Positions 9,123 to 21,509 are shown, counted from the first letter of the stretch. The stretch is DNA of 64,000 nt from Cupriavidus gilardii (GCF_013314895.1 NZ_JABTYE010000005.1:62001-126000); one strand, 5' to 3'. Program-made: numbers and translations. Notes: generated by a model not told the origin, from the letters alone.

Positions 9123-10354
9123 CGGCGCCCCGCATCGTCGCGATCGTCATCGTCATCATCGTCGTCGCCTTCATAGAGGATGGCGCCGTCCCACGCCTGG
9201 CCGTCCTCGTCGTCCGCGCCGTAGTCGCGCTCCTCCAGCGTGGTGAAGTCGAGCGCGTCGATCAGCGCCTGCAGATCGTCCGGCGCGGGCGCACGCCACG
9301 ACATCGCCTTGCCGCTGACCGGATGCACCAGCCCGAGCCGATAGGCATGCAGCGCCTGGCGTTCGAACGGCACCGGCAGCGGTGCCTTGATGGCAGGGCG
9401 CTGGCCGCGCTGGGTGGCGCGGTGATAGACCGGATCGCCCAGCAGCGGATGGCCGATCGATTCGAAATGCACGCGGATCTGATGCGTGCGCCCGGTTTCG
9501 AGCTGGCACATCACCATCGACACGCAGCCGCGTCCGAGCGGGGCCACGCCGAGCGTGCGGAAATGCGTGCGCGAGGGCTTGCCGCTGGAGGTATGCACGA
9601 TCGCCATGCGGGTGCGCTCGCGTGGATCGCGGCCGATCGGCGCATCGATGGTGCCTTCGTCGGGCGCCTCGCCCCACACCAGCGCCAGATAGGTCCGCTT
9701 GACCGTGCGGGCCTGCAGCTGCCGCACCAGATCGGTCTGCGCGGTCAGCGAGCGCGCCACCACCATCAGGCCCGAGGTCTCCTTGTCGAGCCGGTGGACG
9801 ATGCCCGCGCGCGGCAGCGCGGCCGCCGCCGGATCGCGATGCAGCAGCCCGTTGAGCACGGTGCCGCTCCAGTTGCCGGCGGCGGGATGCACCACCAGGC
9901 CGGCCGGTTTGTCGATCACCAGCAGCGCTGCGTCTTCGTAGACGACCTCAAGCGGTACCGGCTCTGCCGTGAAGGCCAGCGTCTCGGGCGCGGCTTGCGG
10001 CCTGACCTCGATGCGCTGCCCCATCTGCACGCTGTCGCGCGGCCGGCGCACGGCGCCATCGACCGTCACGGCGCCGCTGTCGATCCACTGCTGGATGCGG
10101 CTGCGCGAGAATTCGCTGAGTTGGCGGGCCAATAATTTATCGAGCCGTTCTCCGTGTGCGGCGCTGTCGACTTCCAGCACCACCGGCACCATGTCGGCGC
10201 CGCTTTCTGCCTCGACAAGTGCGGCTGCGGGCAGCTCGTCGAAATCCTCCAGGTCGGTTTCGACCACCGTATTGCGGTCGGCCTCGCTGTCGAGGGCCGC
10301 TTGCGGGCTGGCGACCGAGGGGCTTGGGCTATAATGCTTGACGCTTTTTTTCAT
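9119..10354 (-). CDS. rluD: 23S rRNA pseudouridine synthase RluD
   Basis: Makes pseudouridines in helix 69 of 23S rRNA. The 411-residue protein has an S4-like RNA-binding domain ([24 protein letters not shown]), the catalytic-Asp motif [12 protein letters not shown], and the synthase motifs RTYLALVWG and [10 protein letters not shown]. The N-terminal 75 residues and an acidic tail with eight consecutive Asp are extra. The tail is encoded where rluD meets the overlapping pgeF start. The ATG at 10352-10354 ([10 protein letters not shown]) is the best start of three; a later one before MVPVVLEVD cannot be excluded, because the bamD -10 element falls inside the first codons. Divergent from bamD. 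Confidence 0.93.
   Translation of the reverse strand: MKKSVKHYSPSPSVASPQAALDSEADRNTVVETDLEDFDELPAAALVEAESGADMVPVVLEVDSAAHGERLDKLLARQLSEFSRSRIQQWIDSGAVTVDGAVRRPRDSVQMGQRIEVRPQAAPETLAFTAEPVPLEVVYEDAALLVIDKPAGLVVHPAAGNWSGTVLNGLLHRDPAAAALPRAGIVHRLDKETSGLMVVARSLTAQTDLVRQLQARTVKRTYLALVWGEAPDEGTIDAPIGRDPRERTRMAIVHTSSGKPSRTHFRTLGVAPLGRGCVSMVMCQLETGRTHQIRVHFESIGHPLLGDPVYHRATQRGQRPAIKAPLPVPFERQALHAYRLGLVHPVSGKAMSWRAPAPDDLQALIDALDFTTLEERDYGADDEDGQAWDGAILYEGDDDDDDDDRDDAGRR
10330..10335 (+). promoter_or_regulatory. -10 element of the bamD promoter
   Basis: Perfect TATAAT 36 bases upstream of the bamD ATG. The -35 region is poor (no TTGACA-like hexamer at 16-18 bases). It overlaps the first codons of divergent rluD. 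Confidence 0.5.
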
Positions 10355-10370
10355 CCGGAATAGGTTGCCC

Positions 10371-11204
10371 ATGCAATCGATGAGCACGAGACGCGCCAGT
10401 TGGCGCGCAAGAGTTGGAGCGATGTTGCTCGCGGGCGGCTGCGTCATGCTGTCGGCATGCGGCCTGCTCTCGGAACAACCCGACGAAACCTCGGGTTGGT
10501 CAGCCAACAAATTATATTCGGAAGCCAAGGACGCCCTCGACAGCGGCGACTATCCGCGCGCGGTCAAGCTGTACGAGAAGCTCGAGGGCCGCTATCCGTT
10601 CGGCCGGTTCGCGCAGCAGGCGCAGATCGATACGGCCTACGCCAACTACAAGGACGGCGAGACGGCAGCCGCGCTGGCGTCGGTCGACCGCTTCATCCAG
10701 CTGCACCCGAACCACCCCAGCGTCGATTACGCCTACTACCTGAAGGGGCTGATCAACTTCAACGACAACCTCGGCTGGCTCGGCCGCTTCTCGGGCCAGG
10801 ACCTGAGCGAGCGCGATCCGAAGGCGGCACGGGCGGCGTACGACGCGTTCCATACGCTGGTCACGCGCTTCCCCGAAAGCAAGTACACGCCGGATGCCGC
10901 CGCGCGGATGCAGTACATCGTCAATTCGCTGGCCCAGCACGAAGTCCACGCGGCGCGCTACTACTATCGCCGCGGCGCCTACCTGGCGGCGGTCAATCGC
11001 GCGCAGCAGGCACTGAAGGACTACGATGGCGCGCCGGCCAACGAAGAGGCGCTGTACATCATGATCCGTTCGTACGAGGCGCTGGGCATGAAGGACCTGC
11101 GCGACGATACGATGCGCGTGATGCAGACCAACTTCCCCGACAGCGACTTCATCAAGTACGGCGAGCGCCGCGACAAGGACAAGCCGTGGTGGAAGCTGTT
11201 CTGA
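10371..11204 (+). CDS. bamD: outer-membrane assembly lipoprotein BamD (ComL)
   Basis: Essential part of the BAM complex that inserts beta-barrel proteins into the outer membrane. The 277-residue protein has a basic N-terminus, a hydrophobic stretch and the lipobox LSAC, so Cys becomes lipidated after cleavage by signal peptidase II. Tetratricopeptide-type repeats follow ([32 protein letters not shown], written here only by its landmarks GDYPRA and RYPFG), then [16 protein letters not shown] and [13 protein letters not shown]. The start at 10371 is preceded by GGAATAGG; 10380 is an alternative. Single gene ending in a strong terminator. Confidence 0.94.
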   Translation: MQSMSTRRASWRARVGAMLLAGGCVMLSACGLLSEQPDETSGWSANKLYSEAKDALDSGDYPRAVKLYEKLEGRYPFGRFAQQAQIDTAYANYKDGETAAALASVDRFIQLHPNHPSVDYAYYLKGLINFNDNLGWLGRFSGQDLSERDPKAARAAYDAFHTLVTRFPESKYTPDAAARMQYIVNSLAQHEVHAARYYYRRGAYLAAVNRAQQALKDYDGAPANEEALYIMIRSYEALGMKDLRDDTMRVMQTNFPDSDFIKYGERRDKDKPWWKLF

Positions 11205-11223
11205 TCGGTCAGCGACTCGCATG

Positions 11224-11282
11224 AGCGACCGGCATAAGCGACCGACATAAGCGACCGACATAAGCGACCGACATAAGCGACT
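11224..11282. repeat. 13-bp tandem repeat downstream of bamD
   Basis: Four 13-base units AGCGACCGACATA (first copy with G for A at base 9) plus a seven-base partial copy follow the bamD stop within 20 bases. They end before the terminator at 11293. Unit length is not a multiple of three and no gene covers it. Confidence 0.9.
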
Positions 11283-11292
11283 GCCCCAAAAA

Positions 11293-11321
11293 AGCCCGGT
11301 TCGGCAAATCCGAACCGGGCT
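11293..11321. terminator. strong bidirectional terminator between bamD and dinG
   Basis: AGCCCGGTTCGG, loop CAAAT, CCGAACCGGGCT: a perfect 12-bp stem with A residues before and T residues after. It can stop transcription from both convergent genes. Confidence 0.93.
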
Positions 11322-11360
11322 TTTTCATTGGCGCCGCCATACCGCAGCGGTCCGCACGCC

Positions 11361-13541
11361 CTATTCCTTCTTCAGTCCCTGCAGGAACGCAATCACCGTA
11401 TCGCGCTCGCGCGTGCGCTTGAACGGCGGCAGGCTCTGCCAGATTTGCCGCCCATAGGGCTTCTCGACCAGCCGCGTGTCGCAGATCACCAGTACGCCAC
11501 GGTCGCTCTCCGAGCGAATCAGCCGGCCGGCGCCCTGCTTCAGCGTGATCACCGCGTGCGGCAACTGGTGCACGGCGAACGGGCTCAGGCCCTTCTTCTG
11601 CAGCGCCTCCATGCGCGCGGCCAGCACCGGGTCGTCGGGCGGCGCGAACGGCAGCTTGTCGATCACCACCAGCGACAACGCTTCGCCGCGCACATCGACG
11701 CCCTCCCAGAAGCTCTGACTGCCGACCAGCACCGCATTGCCCAGCTCGCGGAAGCGGTCGAGCAGCTCGGTGCGACTGGCCTGCCCCTGCACCAGGATCG
11801 GCAGCTGCAGTCCGCGCTCGGCGAACGCTTCGTACAGCAGGTCGGAGGCGCGCTGCACCGCGCGCAGCGTGGTGCAAAGCAGGAAGGTGCGCCCGCCGGC
11901 CGCTTCGATCAGCGGCAAGGCGGCCGCCACCACGGCATCGGTGAACTGCGGCGACTGCGGCGCCGGCAGCTCGCGCGGCACGTATAGCAGGCCCTGCTCG
12001 CCGTAATCGAATGGACTTGGCAGGGACAGCGAGCGGTCCTTGTCGAGCCCCAGCTGCGCGGCATAGTGGGCGAAATTGCCTTTGACCGACAGCGTCGCCG
12101 ACGTGAAGATCCACGCGCGCGGATGGCCGGCCCGCTGGCGCGAGAAGATCGGTGCGATCGACAGCGGCGTGCGATGCAGCTGTACGGTGTGCGAGAACAC
12201 CTCGACCCAGCGCACCGTTTCGGGCGGCCTGACGTTCGGCGCCATCTGGTCGGAAGTCGGCGCATCGCCGGTGGGCTCCTCCGAGGCAACGCCAGACTCC
12301 GGCAGCGTTGTCGTTCCCGTCAATGCCGGCTGCTCGGTCGCGCCACCGGACTCGCCCGCATCGGCCACAGGCTGCGGCGCCGGACTGTCGTCGCGCCAGG
12401 CGGCCAGCCGCTGCGCCAGTTCCAGCGCGCGCCGATGGCACTGCTCCAGCGATTCGGCGCGCTCCGCCTGGCCCTGCAGCAGGGCCACCACATCGTCCAA
12501 CGCCTTCTCCAGCGCGTCGAGCGTCTCGAAGAACGGCTCGCCGATGCGAGCGTCGGCCTCGATCTGCCCCAGCGCCAGCCGCACATTGTCCTTGCCGAAG
12601 GCCAGCCGCAGATCGCGCGTGGCGCGTTCGAACGGCGCCACGATGCCGACCCAGTCGGCGGCATCCCGCGCATGCGACAGGCCCTCCGCCACCGTATCGC
12701 GCGCCAGCTCCAGCAGCTGGCTGGTCGACAGGCTGTCGCCGAAGAACAGTGTCGCGGTCTCCGGCAGCTGGTGCGCCTCGTCGAAGATCACGGTATTCGC
12801 GGCCGGCAGCAGCTCGGCCATGCCGGTATCGCGCAGCACCACGTCGGCGAAGAACAGGTGATGGTTGACGACCACCAGGTCGGCCTGCTGCGCTTCCTTG
12901 CGCGCCCGCATCACGAAGCATTCCTTGTGGTGCGGGCATTCGGTGCCGAGACAGTTGTCGCGGGTCGAGGTCACCAGTTGCCATACCGGCGCGTTCTCCG
13001 GCACGCTGGCGAGTTCGGCCTTGTCGCCGGACGACGTGGTCTTGGCGAAGTTCGCGATCTCGCGCAGCCACGCCGCGTCCTGCTTGGACGCCAGCCGCCC
13101 GTTCATCTGCGCGCGCTCCATGTGGTAATGGCAGACGTAGTTGGCGCGGCCCTTGAGCAGCGCAACCGAGACCGGCACATTGAGCGCGCGGCGCACGGTC
13201 GGGATGTCGCGCAGGAACAGCTGGTCCTGCAGGTTCTTGGTCCCGGTCGACAGGATCACCTTGCCGCCCCACAGCATCGCCGGGACCAGATACGCAAAGG
13301 TCTTGCCCGTGCCCGTGCCGGCCTCGACGATCACCGTATCGTGCGCCTCGATCGCATCGGCCACCGCGGCTGCCATCTTCGCCTGCGCATCGCGCGGCCG
13401 GTAGCCGTCGATGGCCTGCGCCAGCGTGCCGGTCGGCGCGAAGATGCGCGCCAGCGCCGCGGCGCGCGCGTCGGCCGCGTCCGGCTGGATGGCGGGGCCG
13501 GCGGCATCGTCGCCGGGATGGGAAAGATCGGAATCGGACAA
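11361..13541 (-). CDS. dinG: ATP-dependent DNA helicase of the DinG/YoaA (XPD-like) family
   Basis: Superfamily 2 iron-sulfur helicase that unwinds DNA 5'-3' in repair and replication conflict. The 726-residue protein has Walker A EAGTGTGKT (residues 73-81), four Cys suited to the [4Fe-4S] cluster (Cys137 and the cluster Cys197, Cys202, Cys208 in NCLGTECPHHKEC), the DEAH box at 254-257, and late helicase motifs GSQSFWEGVDV and QGAGRLIRS. A Pro/Thr/Ser-rich insert lies between the two helicase lobes. The first codon used here is TTG at 13541 without a convincing ribosome-binding site; the true start may be within the first 56 residues. DinG and YoaA cannot be separated by eye. Confidence 0.9.
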   Translation of the reverse strand: MSDSDLSHPGDDAAGPAIQPDAADARAAALARIFAPTGTLAQAIDGYRPRDAQAKMAAAVADAIEAHDTVIVEAGTGTGKTFAYLVPAMLWGGKVILSTGTKNLQDQLFLRDIPTVRRALNVPVSVALLKGRANYVCHYHMERAQMNGRLASKQDAAWLREIANFAKTTSSGDKAELASVPENAPVWQLVTSTRDNCLGTECPHHKECFVMRARKEAQQADLVVVNHHLFFADVVLRDTGMAELLPAANTVIFDEAHQLPETATLFFGDSLSTSQLLELARDTVAEGLSHARDAADWVGIVAPFERATRDLRLAFGKDNVRLALGQIEADARIGEPFFETLDALEKALDDVVALLQGQAERAESLEQCHRRALELAQRLAAWRDDSPAPQPVADAGESGGATEQPALTGTTTLPESGVASEEPTGDAPTSDQMAPNVRPPETVRWVEVFSHTVQLHRTPLSIAPIFSRQRAGHPRAWIFTSATLSVKGNFAHYAAQLGLDKDRSLSLPSPFDYGEQGLLYVPRELPAPQSPQFTDAVVAAALPLIEAAGGRTFLLCTTLRAVQRASDLLYEAFAERGLQLPILVQGQASRTELLDRFRELGNAVLVGSQSFWEGVDVRGEALSLVVIDKLPFAPPDDPVLAARMEALQKKGLSPFAVHQLPHAVITLKQGAGRLIRSESDRGVLVICDTRLVEKPYGRQIWQSLPPFKRTRERDTVIAFLQGLKKE

Positions 13542-13619
13542 GGCTGGCAGGAATTCGTGCGTCGCCGGCGATGGCTGGCGACGCGGGCATGGCGGGCCGC
13601 GGGATCGCGGACCGGGAGA

Positions 13620-13823
13620 TCAGGCGGGTACGTCGGGTTCGAGCTGCAGCTGCAGCAGTGTGATGGCGTCCTTCAGCTTTAGCCGGCGCTTCTTCAGCCG
13701 GCGCAAATGCAGTTCATCGTGGCCGGCCTCGCCGGACAGCCGGTCGATCAGATAGTCCAGATCGCGGTGTTCGATCTGCAACTCGATGATCTGGCGTGCC
13801 AGGGTGTTCAGATCGCGGTCCAT
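13620..13823 (-). CDS. YdcH family protein (DUF465)
   Basis: A 67-residue charged helical protein of the YdcH/DUF465 type, function unknown. The pattern LARQIIELQIEHRDLDYLID followed by HDELHLRRLKKRRLKLKD is the two-helix hairpin typical of the family. The ATG at 13821-13823 is preceded by GGGGGAGG. It lies 35 bases after the secreted coiled-coil gene upstream and before dinG on the same strand, so a three-gene transcript is possible. Confidence 0.85.
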   Translation of the reverse strand: MDRDLNTLARQIIELQIEHRDLDYLIDRLSGEAGHDELHLRRLKKRRLKLKDAITLLQLQLEPDVPA

Positions 13824-13858
13824 CGTCCATTGGCCTCCCCCACCGGCGACGTCCATCA

Positions 13859-14668
13859 TCAGAAGCCGAACGGCCGCGGCGATTCGCCGCTGCTCTGCTT
13901 TTCCTTGGCCTTGGCGCGGCGCTCCTCGACCTCGCGCTGCCGCTGGATCGCCTGCTGCTGCTTCGCTTCGTACGCCTTGGCGTTCTCCGCACGCTGGCGG
14001 GCCTGTTCCGCACCGCGCTCGCGCGCCTCGCGCATCCGCGCGTCGTAGTCGGCCTGCTTCTGCTGGTAGGCCGCGGCGTTGGCGGCGCGCTCCGGCGCCT
14101 CGGCCTGCCGCTGCGCATCGCGCAGCTTCTGCTCCTGCTGCTTGCGCTCGAAATCGGCGCGATTGGCCTGCTCCTCGGCGGCGCGCTGCGGCTGGCTGGC
14201 CTCGTACTCGGCCTGGCGCAGCGCCTGCTCGCGGTCGCGCCTGGCGGCCTTGAACGCGCGCTCGGCCTCGCCGATTTCGAGCTCCCGCTCGCGCAGCACC
14301 GCCAGCTCGGCGCGCTGGGTTTCCTTGGCGCGCTCGATGCAGTTGGTGACGAAGAACTTGTCGTAGCAGGCGCGCTCGGCCGTGGCGAAGCGGTAGTTCG
14401 TCCAGGCGCGCGAGTCGGACACCGCCTTGCGCTCGGCGTCGAAGTCGCGCGGCGGCGCCAGATCCGCGGAGCCAGCGGCCGGTGCAGACGTCGGCGCAGC
14501 GGTCGGCGCAGCGGCCGGGCCCTGCGCCAGCGCCGCCGGCAGCGGCACGGCCAGGCACGCCAGTGCCAGCATCAGGCCCTTGGCCAGCCCGGTGGCAGCC
14601 GTCGTTGCCGCGCGCTCGGCGGCCGGAAAACATGCCGGCAATGCGGCCCGTTGTGGCTTGAGGTTCAT
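13859..14668 (-). CDS. secreted or periplasmic coiled-coil protein, function unknown
   Basis: I cannot name this 269-residue protein. Residues about 1-48 have an unusually long basic/Ala-rich lead, then a hydrophobic core ending in PAALAQG, which fits a Sec signal peptide. After a Pro/Ala linker there is a short conserved-looking piece ([33 protein letters not shown]) with two Cys that could form a disulfide. The remaining about 150 residues are an Arg/Gln/Glu/Ala-rich coiled coil (repeated [22 protein letters not shown]). TolA-like periplasmic helices look similar in composition, but no TolA domain is seen. Divergent from tex. Confidence 0.75.
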   Translation of the reverse strand: MNLKPQRAALPACFPAAERAATTAATGLAKGLMLALACLAVPLPAALAQGPAAAPTAAPTSAPAAGSADLAPPRDFDAERKAVSDSRAWTNYRFATAERACYDKFFVTNCIERAKETQRAELAVLRERELEIGEAERAFKAARRDREQALRQAEYEASQPQRAAEEQANRADFERKQQEQKLRDAQRQAEAPERAANAAAYQQKQADYDARMREARERGAEQARQRAENAKAYEAKQQQAIQRQREVEERRAKAKEKQSSGESPRPFGF

Positions 14669-14831
14669 GGGGCGGATTCTACCATCGGGGCATGCCGCCG
14701 CGCCCACGGACGCCCGCCTGCCGACCCGGTTCGGGGCGCGATTCAGAATCGATCCCTGTGCTGTCTGCATGCCGGATGAAGCGCCCTTCGCTTGTGGCAA
14801 AATGCCCCGCTTTCGACTGAGTGTTTTTCCG

Positions 14832-17186
<2,355 letters not shown>

Positions 17187-17192
17187 GCAGAT

Positions 17193-17216
17193 ACGGGCGG
17201 CCGTCGTGCCGCCCGT
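17193..17216 (+). terminator. hairpin just after tex
   Basis: ACGGGCGGC-CGTCGT-GCCGCCCGT is a perfect 9-bp stem starting seven bases after the tex stop. No T tract follows, so it may be a weak terminator or an mRNA-end stabiliser before the F-box gene. Confidence 0.45.
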
Positions 17217-17345
17217 CACGGAACGGGATCTCAAAGCCCGCGTTCGTTTTTCGATATCCCCCTGGCTTGCACCGTCGAGACTGCCGTCACGCGTTACGCC
17301 GGCAAACCGTCCGGCGTCGCGCACCATCGCCAGGAGGAATCGACT

Positions 17346-19496
17346 ATGCAGGCAGCAGGCAGTCCTATCTCGTCCTCGCCCCAGCGGCCCACTTTCAAAC
17401 ACCCCGAACCGGCCTGCTCCAGCGGCATGCGGGCCTCGCCCTCCTTCCCTGCTGGGGGCGACAGGATGCCCTCCATCTCGCCCTTGCGCCCAGAAGCCAA
17501 TGCACAGCCGGGACAGCCCGGCCAGACACTGCTGGATCGATGGTTGTCATGGGGCCGTCGGCACCTTGGTCAAGCGGCAACGACGCAGACCAAAGGCGGC
17601 GCGGGCCGTCCGGCTCGCGGCCCGAGCCCTGCGGCGCGCGCCTGGCCTCGGGGGCTCGGATTCGCGGCATTGCCCGACCCCATCTTGTTGCAGTTGGCCG
17701 AATATCTCGGCCCGCGCGACCTCAGCGCGCTGTCCCGTGTGGAGCCGCATTGCCTTCGCCTGCTGGGACCGATGGCCTTCCGGCACGGTATCGACGTGCG
17801 CAGCGATCGCGCGGTGACACCATCGAACCTCGATGCGGTATTGCGCGACAGCCTTCGCCTGCAGCCGGGGCCCCGCTCGGAGGTCCTGGCCCGGCTGGGC
17901 CGATCGATTTGCCGGATGCCGCCCGCGCTCTCGCTGTCCGCCGCCGGTTCGCTGCTCGGCGCGGTGGAGCGCCTGCCGGAGGCCGTGCGTCCCGCACCGC
18001 TCGGCACGGTGGTGCTCGCGATGCTGGCGTGCGACGACCTGCTCCCGTCAGGCGCCATGCAATCGCGCAGACAGCTGTATCGACGTGTGCAGGACGCACT
18101 GATGGACTTGCCCGCGTCATTACGGGTCGATGCCCTGTCAGTCGTGCTGCGGGATATCTCTTCGCAGCGACTGGCCGAGCCACCGGTCAACAACTGGTTG
18201 GCGGCGATGGTGGCGTCGACTTTGGAGGGTGAACATATCTGGACGCTGCGCGGTGCGGCACGGCCGGCATTCGAAGCGCCGCCGGCCTTTCGGGACGCCG
18301 AGAATGCCTTGCGGCGCGCCATCGCGGAATTGCCGGCCGATACGCCCGAGGCATTGCTGATCGCGTTCGCCATGCCGACGCGAGCGATCCACAGGCAGAC
18401 GGTCACGCAGCACTACGATCGCTTGATCGAATTCGCCGCCTCCCACCAGGGATCGTCAGCCGCGCTCGGCCATATCGCCGCTGCACAGCTGCTGCCGTTG
18501 CTACCGCCCGAGGACTGCCTGGGGGGCTGGCATGGCGCGATCAACAAGCTCGGCGAACTGCCGCCCGATTTGCGTTGCTGGCTGCTGGAGGCGCTGGCTG
18601 ACGCACTTCCCGGACTCCCACCGCAACTGCAGGCGGATTACTGGCTGGCCCTGTATACCCTGGCCATGGTCCATCTGCGGTCATCCGGCGAGCGCTACAT
18701 CGTCCTGCGGCAGCTTTGTCGGGTCCAGAACGGGATCGTCGGCGAGCACAACATCGATCTCGTGACCACGCTGATCGACGCCTGCGCCGTGCAAGCGCTG
18801 CCGTTCCGTCCCGTTCTGCTGGCCCTGGCACTGGTGTCCGGCGAGCGGATGGTGCAGGCGTGGAATACGGCCCTGGGCCATGCCGAGGCGCTCGAACCTG
18901 AACACCGCAATCTGATGCTGCCGGCACTGGCGTCGACACTGGACGTGGCGCCGGACAGCGGCGCCGCATGGGACGCGATCCTTGCCATGACGCTCGAACT
19001 GCCTGTCCACGAACAGGGCGCGGCCCTGTCGGCCCTGGCGAATGCCATGGCCCACCTTCCGCGTGACCTGGTGGATCCAGCGCTGCTTCGCCTGCTGCAA
19101 GCCGCCAGGCAGTTGCCGCGCCAGGACCGCATCGGCCTGCTGGCGCTCTTGTCGCGGCTGGTTCTCGACAGCGGGCTGTCGCAGCAGGTATTCCACGCGA
19201 TCCAGGGGCTGCCGCGCCTCGACCGGCCGGTGCCGCTGGCCGGCCTGGCCGGCAATATCGAACGGCTGCACCCGGCAACGGAACGGCCGGCGGCCTGGCA
19301 ACGGATATGGGAGGCAACGCTAAGCCTGCATCCAAACGACCGGCTGCTGCCGTTGATGGCGCTCGATTCGACCCGCAACCGACTACCGACGCGGGCCGGC
19401 TGGCTCGCGGATTGGCAATGGAAGCGCCAATCGTCGGCGTTGCCGCGGGCGGACGCCATCTGGCTGGGCGGGTCCGGTCGTCTCGCACACCAATAG
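17346..19496 (+). CDS. F-box-like protein with helical (HEAT/ARM-like) repeats
   Basis: Large 716-residue protein I cannot match to a named family. Residues 1-100 are Ser/Pro/Gly/Arg-rich and unstructured. About residues 107-145 read LPDPILLQLAEYLGPRDLSA followed by LSRVEPHCLRLL, which fits the eukaryotic F-box pattern (LP..I...I..YL...DL..LS.V). The rest is Leu/Ala-rich helix with recurring units of roughly 36-40 residues in the C-terminal half: aromatic residue, I/L, then LP..xR, then LxALA (for example LPPDLR, LPVHEQ, LPRQDR, LPRLDR, LHPNDR). No leucine-rich repeats, catalytic motif or signal peptide is seen. AGGAGG eight bases before the ATG fixes the start. Codon use looks like the neighbours. 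A relation to translocated F-box effectors is inference. Second example at 61566-63896. Confidence 0.7.
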   Translation: MQAAGSPISSSPQRPTFKHPEPACSSGMRASPSFPAGGDRMPSISPLRPEANAQPGQPGQTLLDRWLSWGRRHLGQAATTQTKGGAGRPARGPSPAARAWPRGLGFAALPDPILLQLAEYLGPRDLSALSRVEPHCLRLLGPMAFRHGIDVRSDRAVTPSNLDAVLRDSLRLQPGPRSEVLARLGRSICRMPPALSLSAAGSLLGAVERLPEAVRPAPLGTVVLAMLACDDLLPSGAMQSRRQLYRRVQDALMDLPASLRVDALSVVLRDISSQRLAEPPVNNWLAAMVASTLEGEHIWTLRGAARPAFEAPPAFRDAENALRRAIAELPADTPEALLIAFAMPTRAIHRQTVTQHYDRLIEFAASHQGSSAALGHIAAAQLLPLLPPEDCLGGWHGAINKLGELPPDLRCWLLEALADALPGLPPQLQADYWLALYTLAMVHLRSSGERYIVLRQLCRVQNGIVGEHNIDLVTTLIDACAVQALPFRPVLLALALVSGERMVQAWNTALGHAEALEPEHRNLMLPALASTLDVAPDSGAAWDAILAMTLELPVHEQGAALSALANAMAHLPRDLVDPALLRLLQAARQLPRQDRIGLLALLSRLVLDSGLSQQVFHAIQGLPRLDRPVPLAGLAGNIERLHPATERPAAWQRIWEATLSLHPNDRLLPLMALDSTRNRLPTRAGWLADWQWKRQSSALPRADAIWLGGSGRLAHQ

Positions 19497-19531
19497 AAAT
19501 CGACATCCATCCCGCGTCGAAACCGAAGGAA

Positions 19532-19568
19532 AAAAGCCTGCAAACGGCAGCGCCGCACGCAGGCTTTT
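19532..19568. terminator. bidirectional terminator between the F-box gene and kup
   Basis: AAAAGCCTGC (19532-19541) pairs with GCAGGCTTTT (19559-19568), giving a stem with A and T flanks between convergent genes. Confidence 0.8.
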
Positions 19569-19610
19569 CGGCGATTCGATCGGCGGCGCCTGTCGGCCCC
19601 GCCGCCGCGT

Positions 19611-21509
19611 TCAGATCTCGACCTTGGTCCCCAGCTCCACCACCCGGTTGGCCGGAATGCGGAAGAAGTCGGACGGCTTGGCGCCGTTCTGATGCATCCA
19701 CGCGAACAGCGTCTCGCGCCACATTGGCATGCCGGGCAGACGCGACGGGATCACCGACTCGCGCGCGATGAAGAACGAGGTCTCCATCAGCTCGAATTCC
19801 ATGTCAAGCTTGCGCTTGGACAGATCGAGCACCTTGTGCACGTCCGGGGTCTCCTTGAAGCCGTATTCCGACTTCAGTATGAAGACGCCGCCGCCGAGAT
19901 TCTTGCAGCTGAGCCGGTGGTCGTCGTCGACATAGGGAATGTCGCGCGTGACGAAGCTCAGGAACACCACGCGCTCATGCAGCACGCGGTTGTGCTTCAG
20001 GTTGTGCAGCAGCGAAACCGGCACGAACTCCGTGTTGCCGGTCAGGAAGACCGCAGTGCCCTCGACGCGGTGCGGCGGATGGGCCAGCAGACCGGCCATG
20101 AAGGGCTCCAGCGGAATGCCCTCCTCCAGGCTGCGCGCGCGCAGCAGCTTGCGGCCGCCGTACCAGGTCATCAGCAGGAAGAAGGCCGCGCTGCCCAGCA
20201 GCAGCGGGAACCAGCCGCCCTCGGCGACCTTCAGCAGATTGGCCGAGAAGAACGACAGGTCGATCACCAGGAAGGCCGCCCCCGCAGCCCCCACGACCGC
20301 CGGCGGCCACTTCCACACGTGGCGCATCACGACGATCGCCAGCAGCGTGGTGATCACCATCGTGGTGGTCACCGCAATGCCGTAGGCCGCCGCCAGGTTC
20401 TCCGACTTCTTGAAGGCCAGCACCACCAGCACGACGGCCACCAGCAAGACCCAGTTGATCACCGGCAGATAGATCTGCCCGATCTCGGCTTCGGAGGTGT
20501 AGCGGATGCGCATGCGCGGGATGAAGCCGAGCTGGATCGCCTGGCTGGTCAACGAGAACGCGCCGGAAATCACCGCCTGCGAGGCGATCACGGCTGCGCA
20601 GGTGGCCAGCAGCACCATCGGGATCAGCAGCAGCTCGGGCACCATCAGGTAGAACGGGTTGCGCACCGCGCTGGGGTTGCCCAGCAGCATCGCGCCCTGG
20701 CCGAAGTAGTTCAGCATCAGGCATGGCATCACGATGGCGAACCAGGACACGCGGATCGGCGTGGGGCCGAAATGGCCCATGTCGATATAGAGCGCCTCGG
20801 CACCGGTCAGCACCAGGAATACCGCGCCGAGCACGATGAAGGCCTGCAGCGTGTGCTCGAGCAGGAAGCGCACGCCGTACAGCGGATTGATCGCGGCAAG
20901 AATGGCGGGCGCCTCGATCAGGTGATAGATGCCCAGCCCGCCAAGCGACAGGAACCACACCATCATGATGGGTCCGAACAGCTTGCCCACCGACGAGGTG
21001 CCGCGCCGCTGCAGCAGGAACAGCACCAGCAGGATCGCCAGGCTGATCGGGATGACATAGTGCGACAGCGCCGGCGTCGCGATCTCGATGCCCTCGACCG
21101 CCGACAGCACCGAGATGGCCGGCGTGATCACCGCATCGCCGTAGAACATGCAGGCGCCGAAGATGCCCAGCATCATCAGCACCTTGGCGCGCCGCGAGCG
21201 TGGTGCGGCGCTGCGCAACGCCAGCGCCATCAGCGCCAGCACCCCGCCCTCGCCGTCGTTGTCCGCGCGCATCACGAACACCACGTACTTGATCGATACC
21301 ACCAGGATCATCGCCCAGAACAGCAGCGAGATCACGCCCATCACGGCTTCGGGACTGAACGGAATGCCGTGCTCGGCGCTGAAGCACTCCTTCAATGCAT
21401 AGAGAGGACTGGTGCCGATGTCGCCGAAGACGACACCGATCGCCGCGAGTACCAGCATGCGCATGCTGGGGGTCTCGACGAAATAATGGCTCGTGGTGGG
21501 TTGTGTCAT
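19611..21509 (-). CDS. kup: potassium uptake protein Kup
   Basis: Low-pH K+/H+ symporter in the inner membrane. The 632-residue protein has about twelve hydrophobic helices in its first 450 residues, the N-terminal signature [31 protein letters not shown], the FGQGAMLL loop, and a cytoplasmic C-terminal domain ([17 protein letters not shown]) ending [17 protein letters not shown]. Length equals the usual 620-640. Start ATG at 21507-21509 ([10 protein letters not shown]). No strong Shine-Dalgarno is visible and the promoter in 21510-21760 could not be assigned. Single gene, transcribed towards the terminator at 19532. Confidence 0.95.
   Translation of the reverse strand: MTQPTTSHYFVETPSMRMLVLAAIGVVFGDIGTSPLYALKECFSAEHGIPFSPEAVMGVISLLFWAMILVVSIKYVVFVMRADNDGEGGVLALMALALRSAAPRSRRAKVLMMLGIFGACMFYGDAVITPAISVLSAVEGIEIATPALSHYVIPISLAILLVLFLLQRRGTSSVGKLFGPIMMVWFLSLGGLGIYHLIEAPAILAAINPLYGVRFLLEHTLQAFIVLGAVFLVLTGAEALYIDMGHFGPTPIRVSWFAIVMPCLMLNYFGQGAMLLGNPSAVRNPFYLMVPELLLIPMVLLATCAAVIASQAVISGAFSLTSQAIQLGFIPRMRIRYTSEAEIGQIYLPVINWVLLVAVVLVVLAFKKSENLAAAYGIAVTTTMVITTLLAIVVMRHVWKWPPAVVGAAGAAFLVIDLSFFSANLLKVAEGGWFPLLLGSAAFFLLMTWYGGRKLLRARSLEEGIPLEPFMAGLLAHPPHRVEGTAVFLTGNTEFVPVSLLHNLKHNRVLHERVVFLSFVTRDIPYVDDDHRLSCKNLGGGVFILKSEYGFKETPDVHKVLDLSKRKLDMEFELMETSFFIARESVIPSRLPGMPMWRETLFAWMHQNGAKPSDFFRIPANRVVELGTKVEI

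Noticed and set aside
17187..17345. hrp_II-type box before the first F-box gene
   Set aside because: Two TTCG copies lie almost next to each other and no copy lies 16 bases further on.
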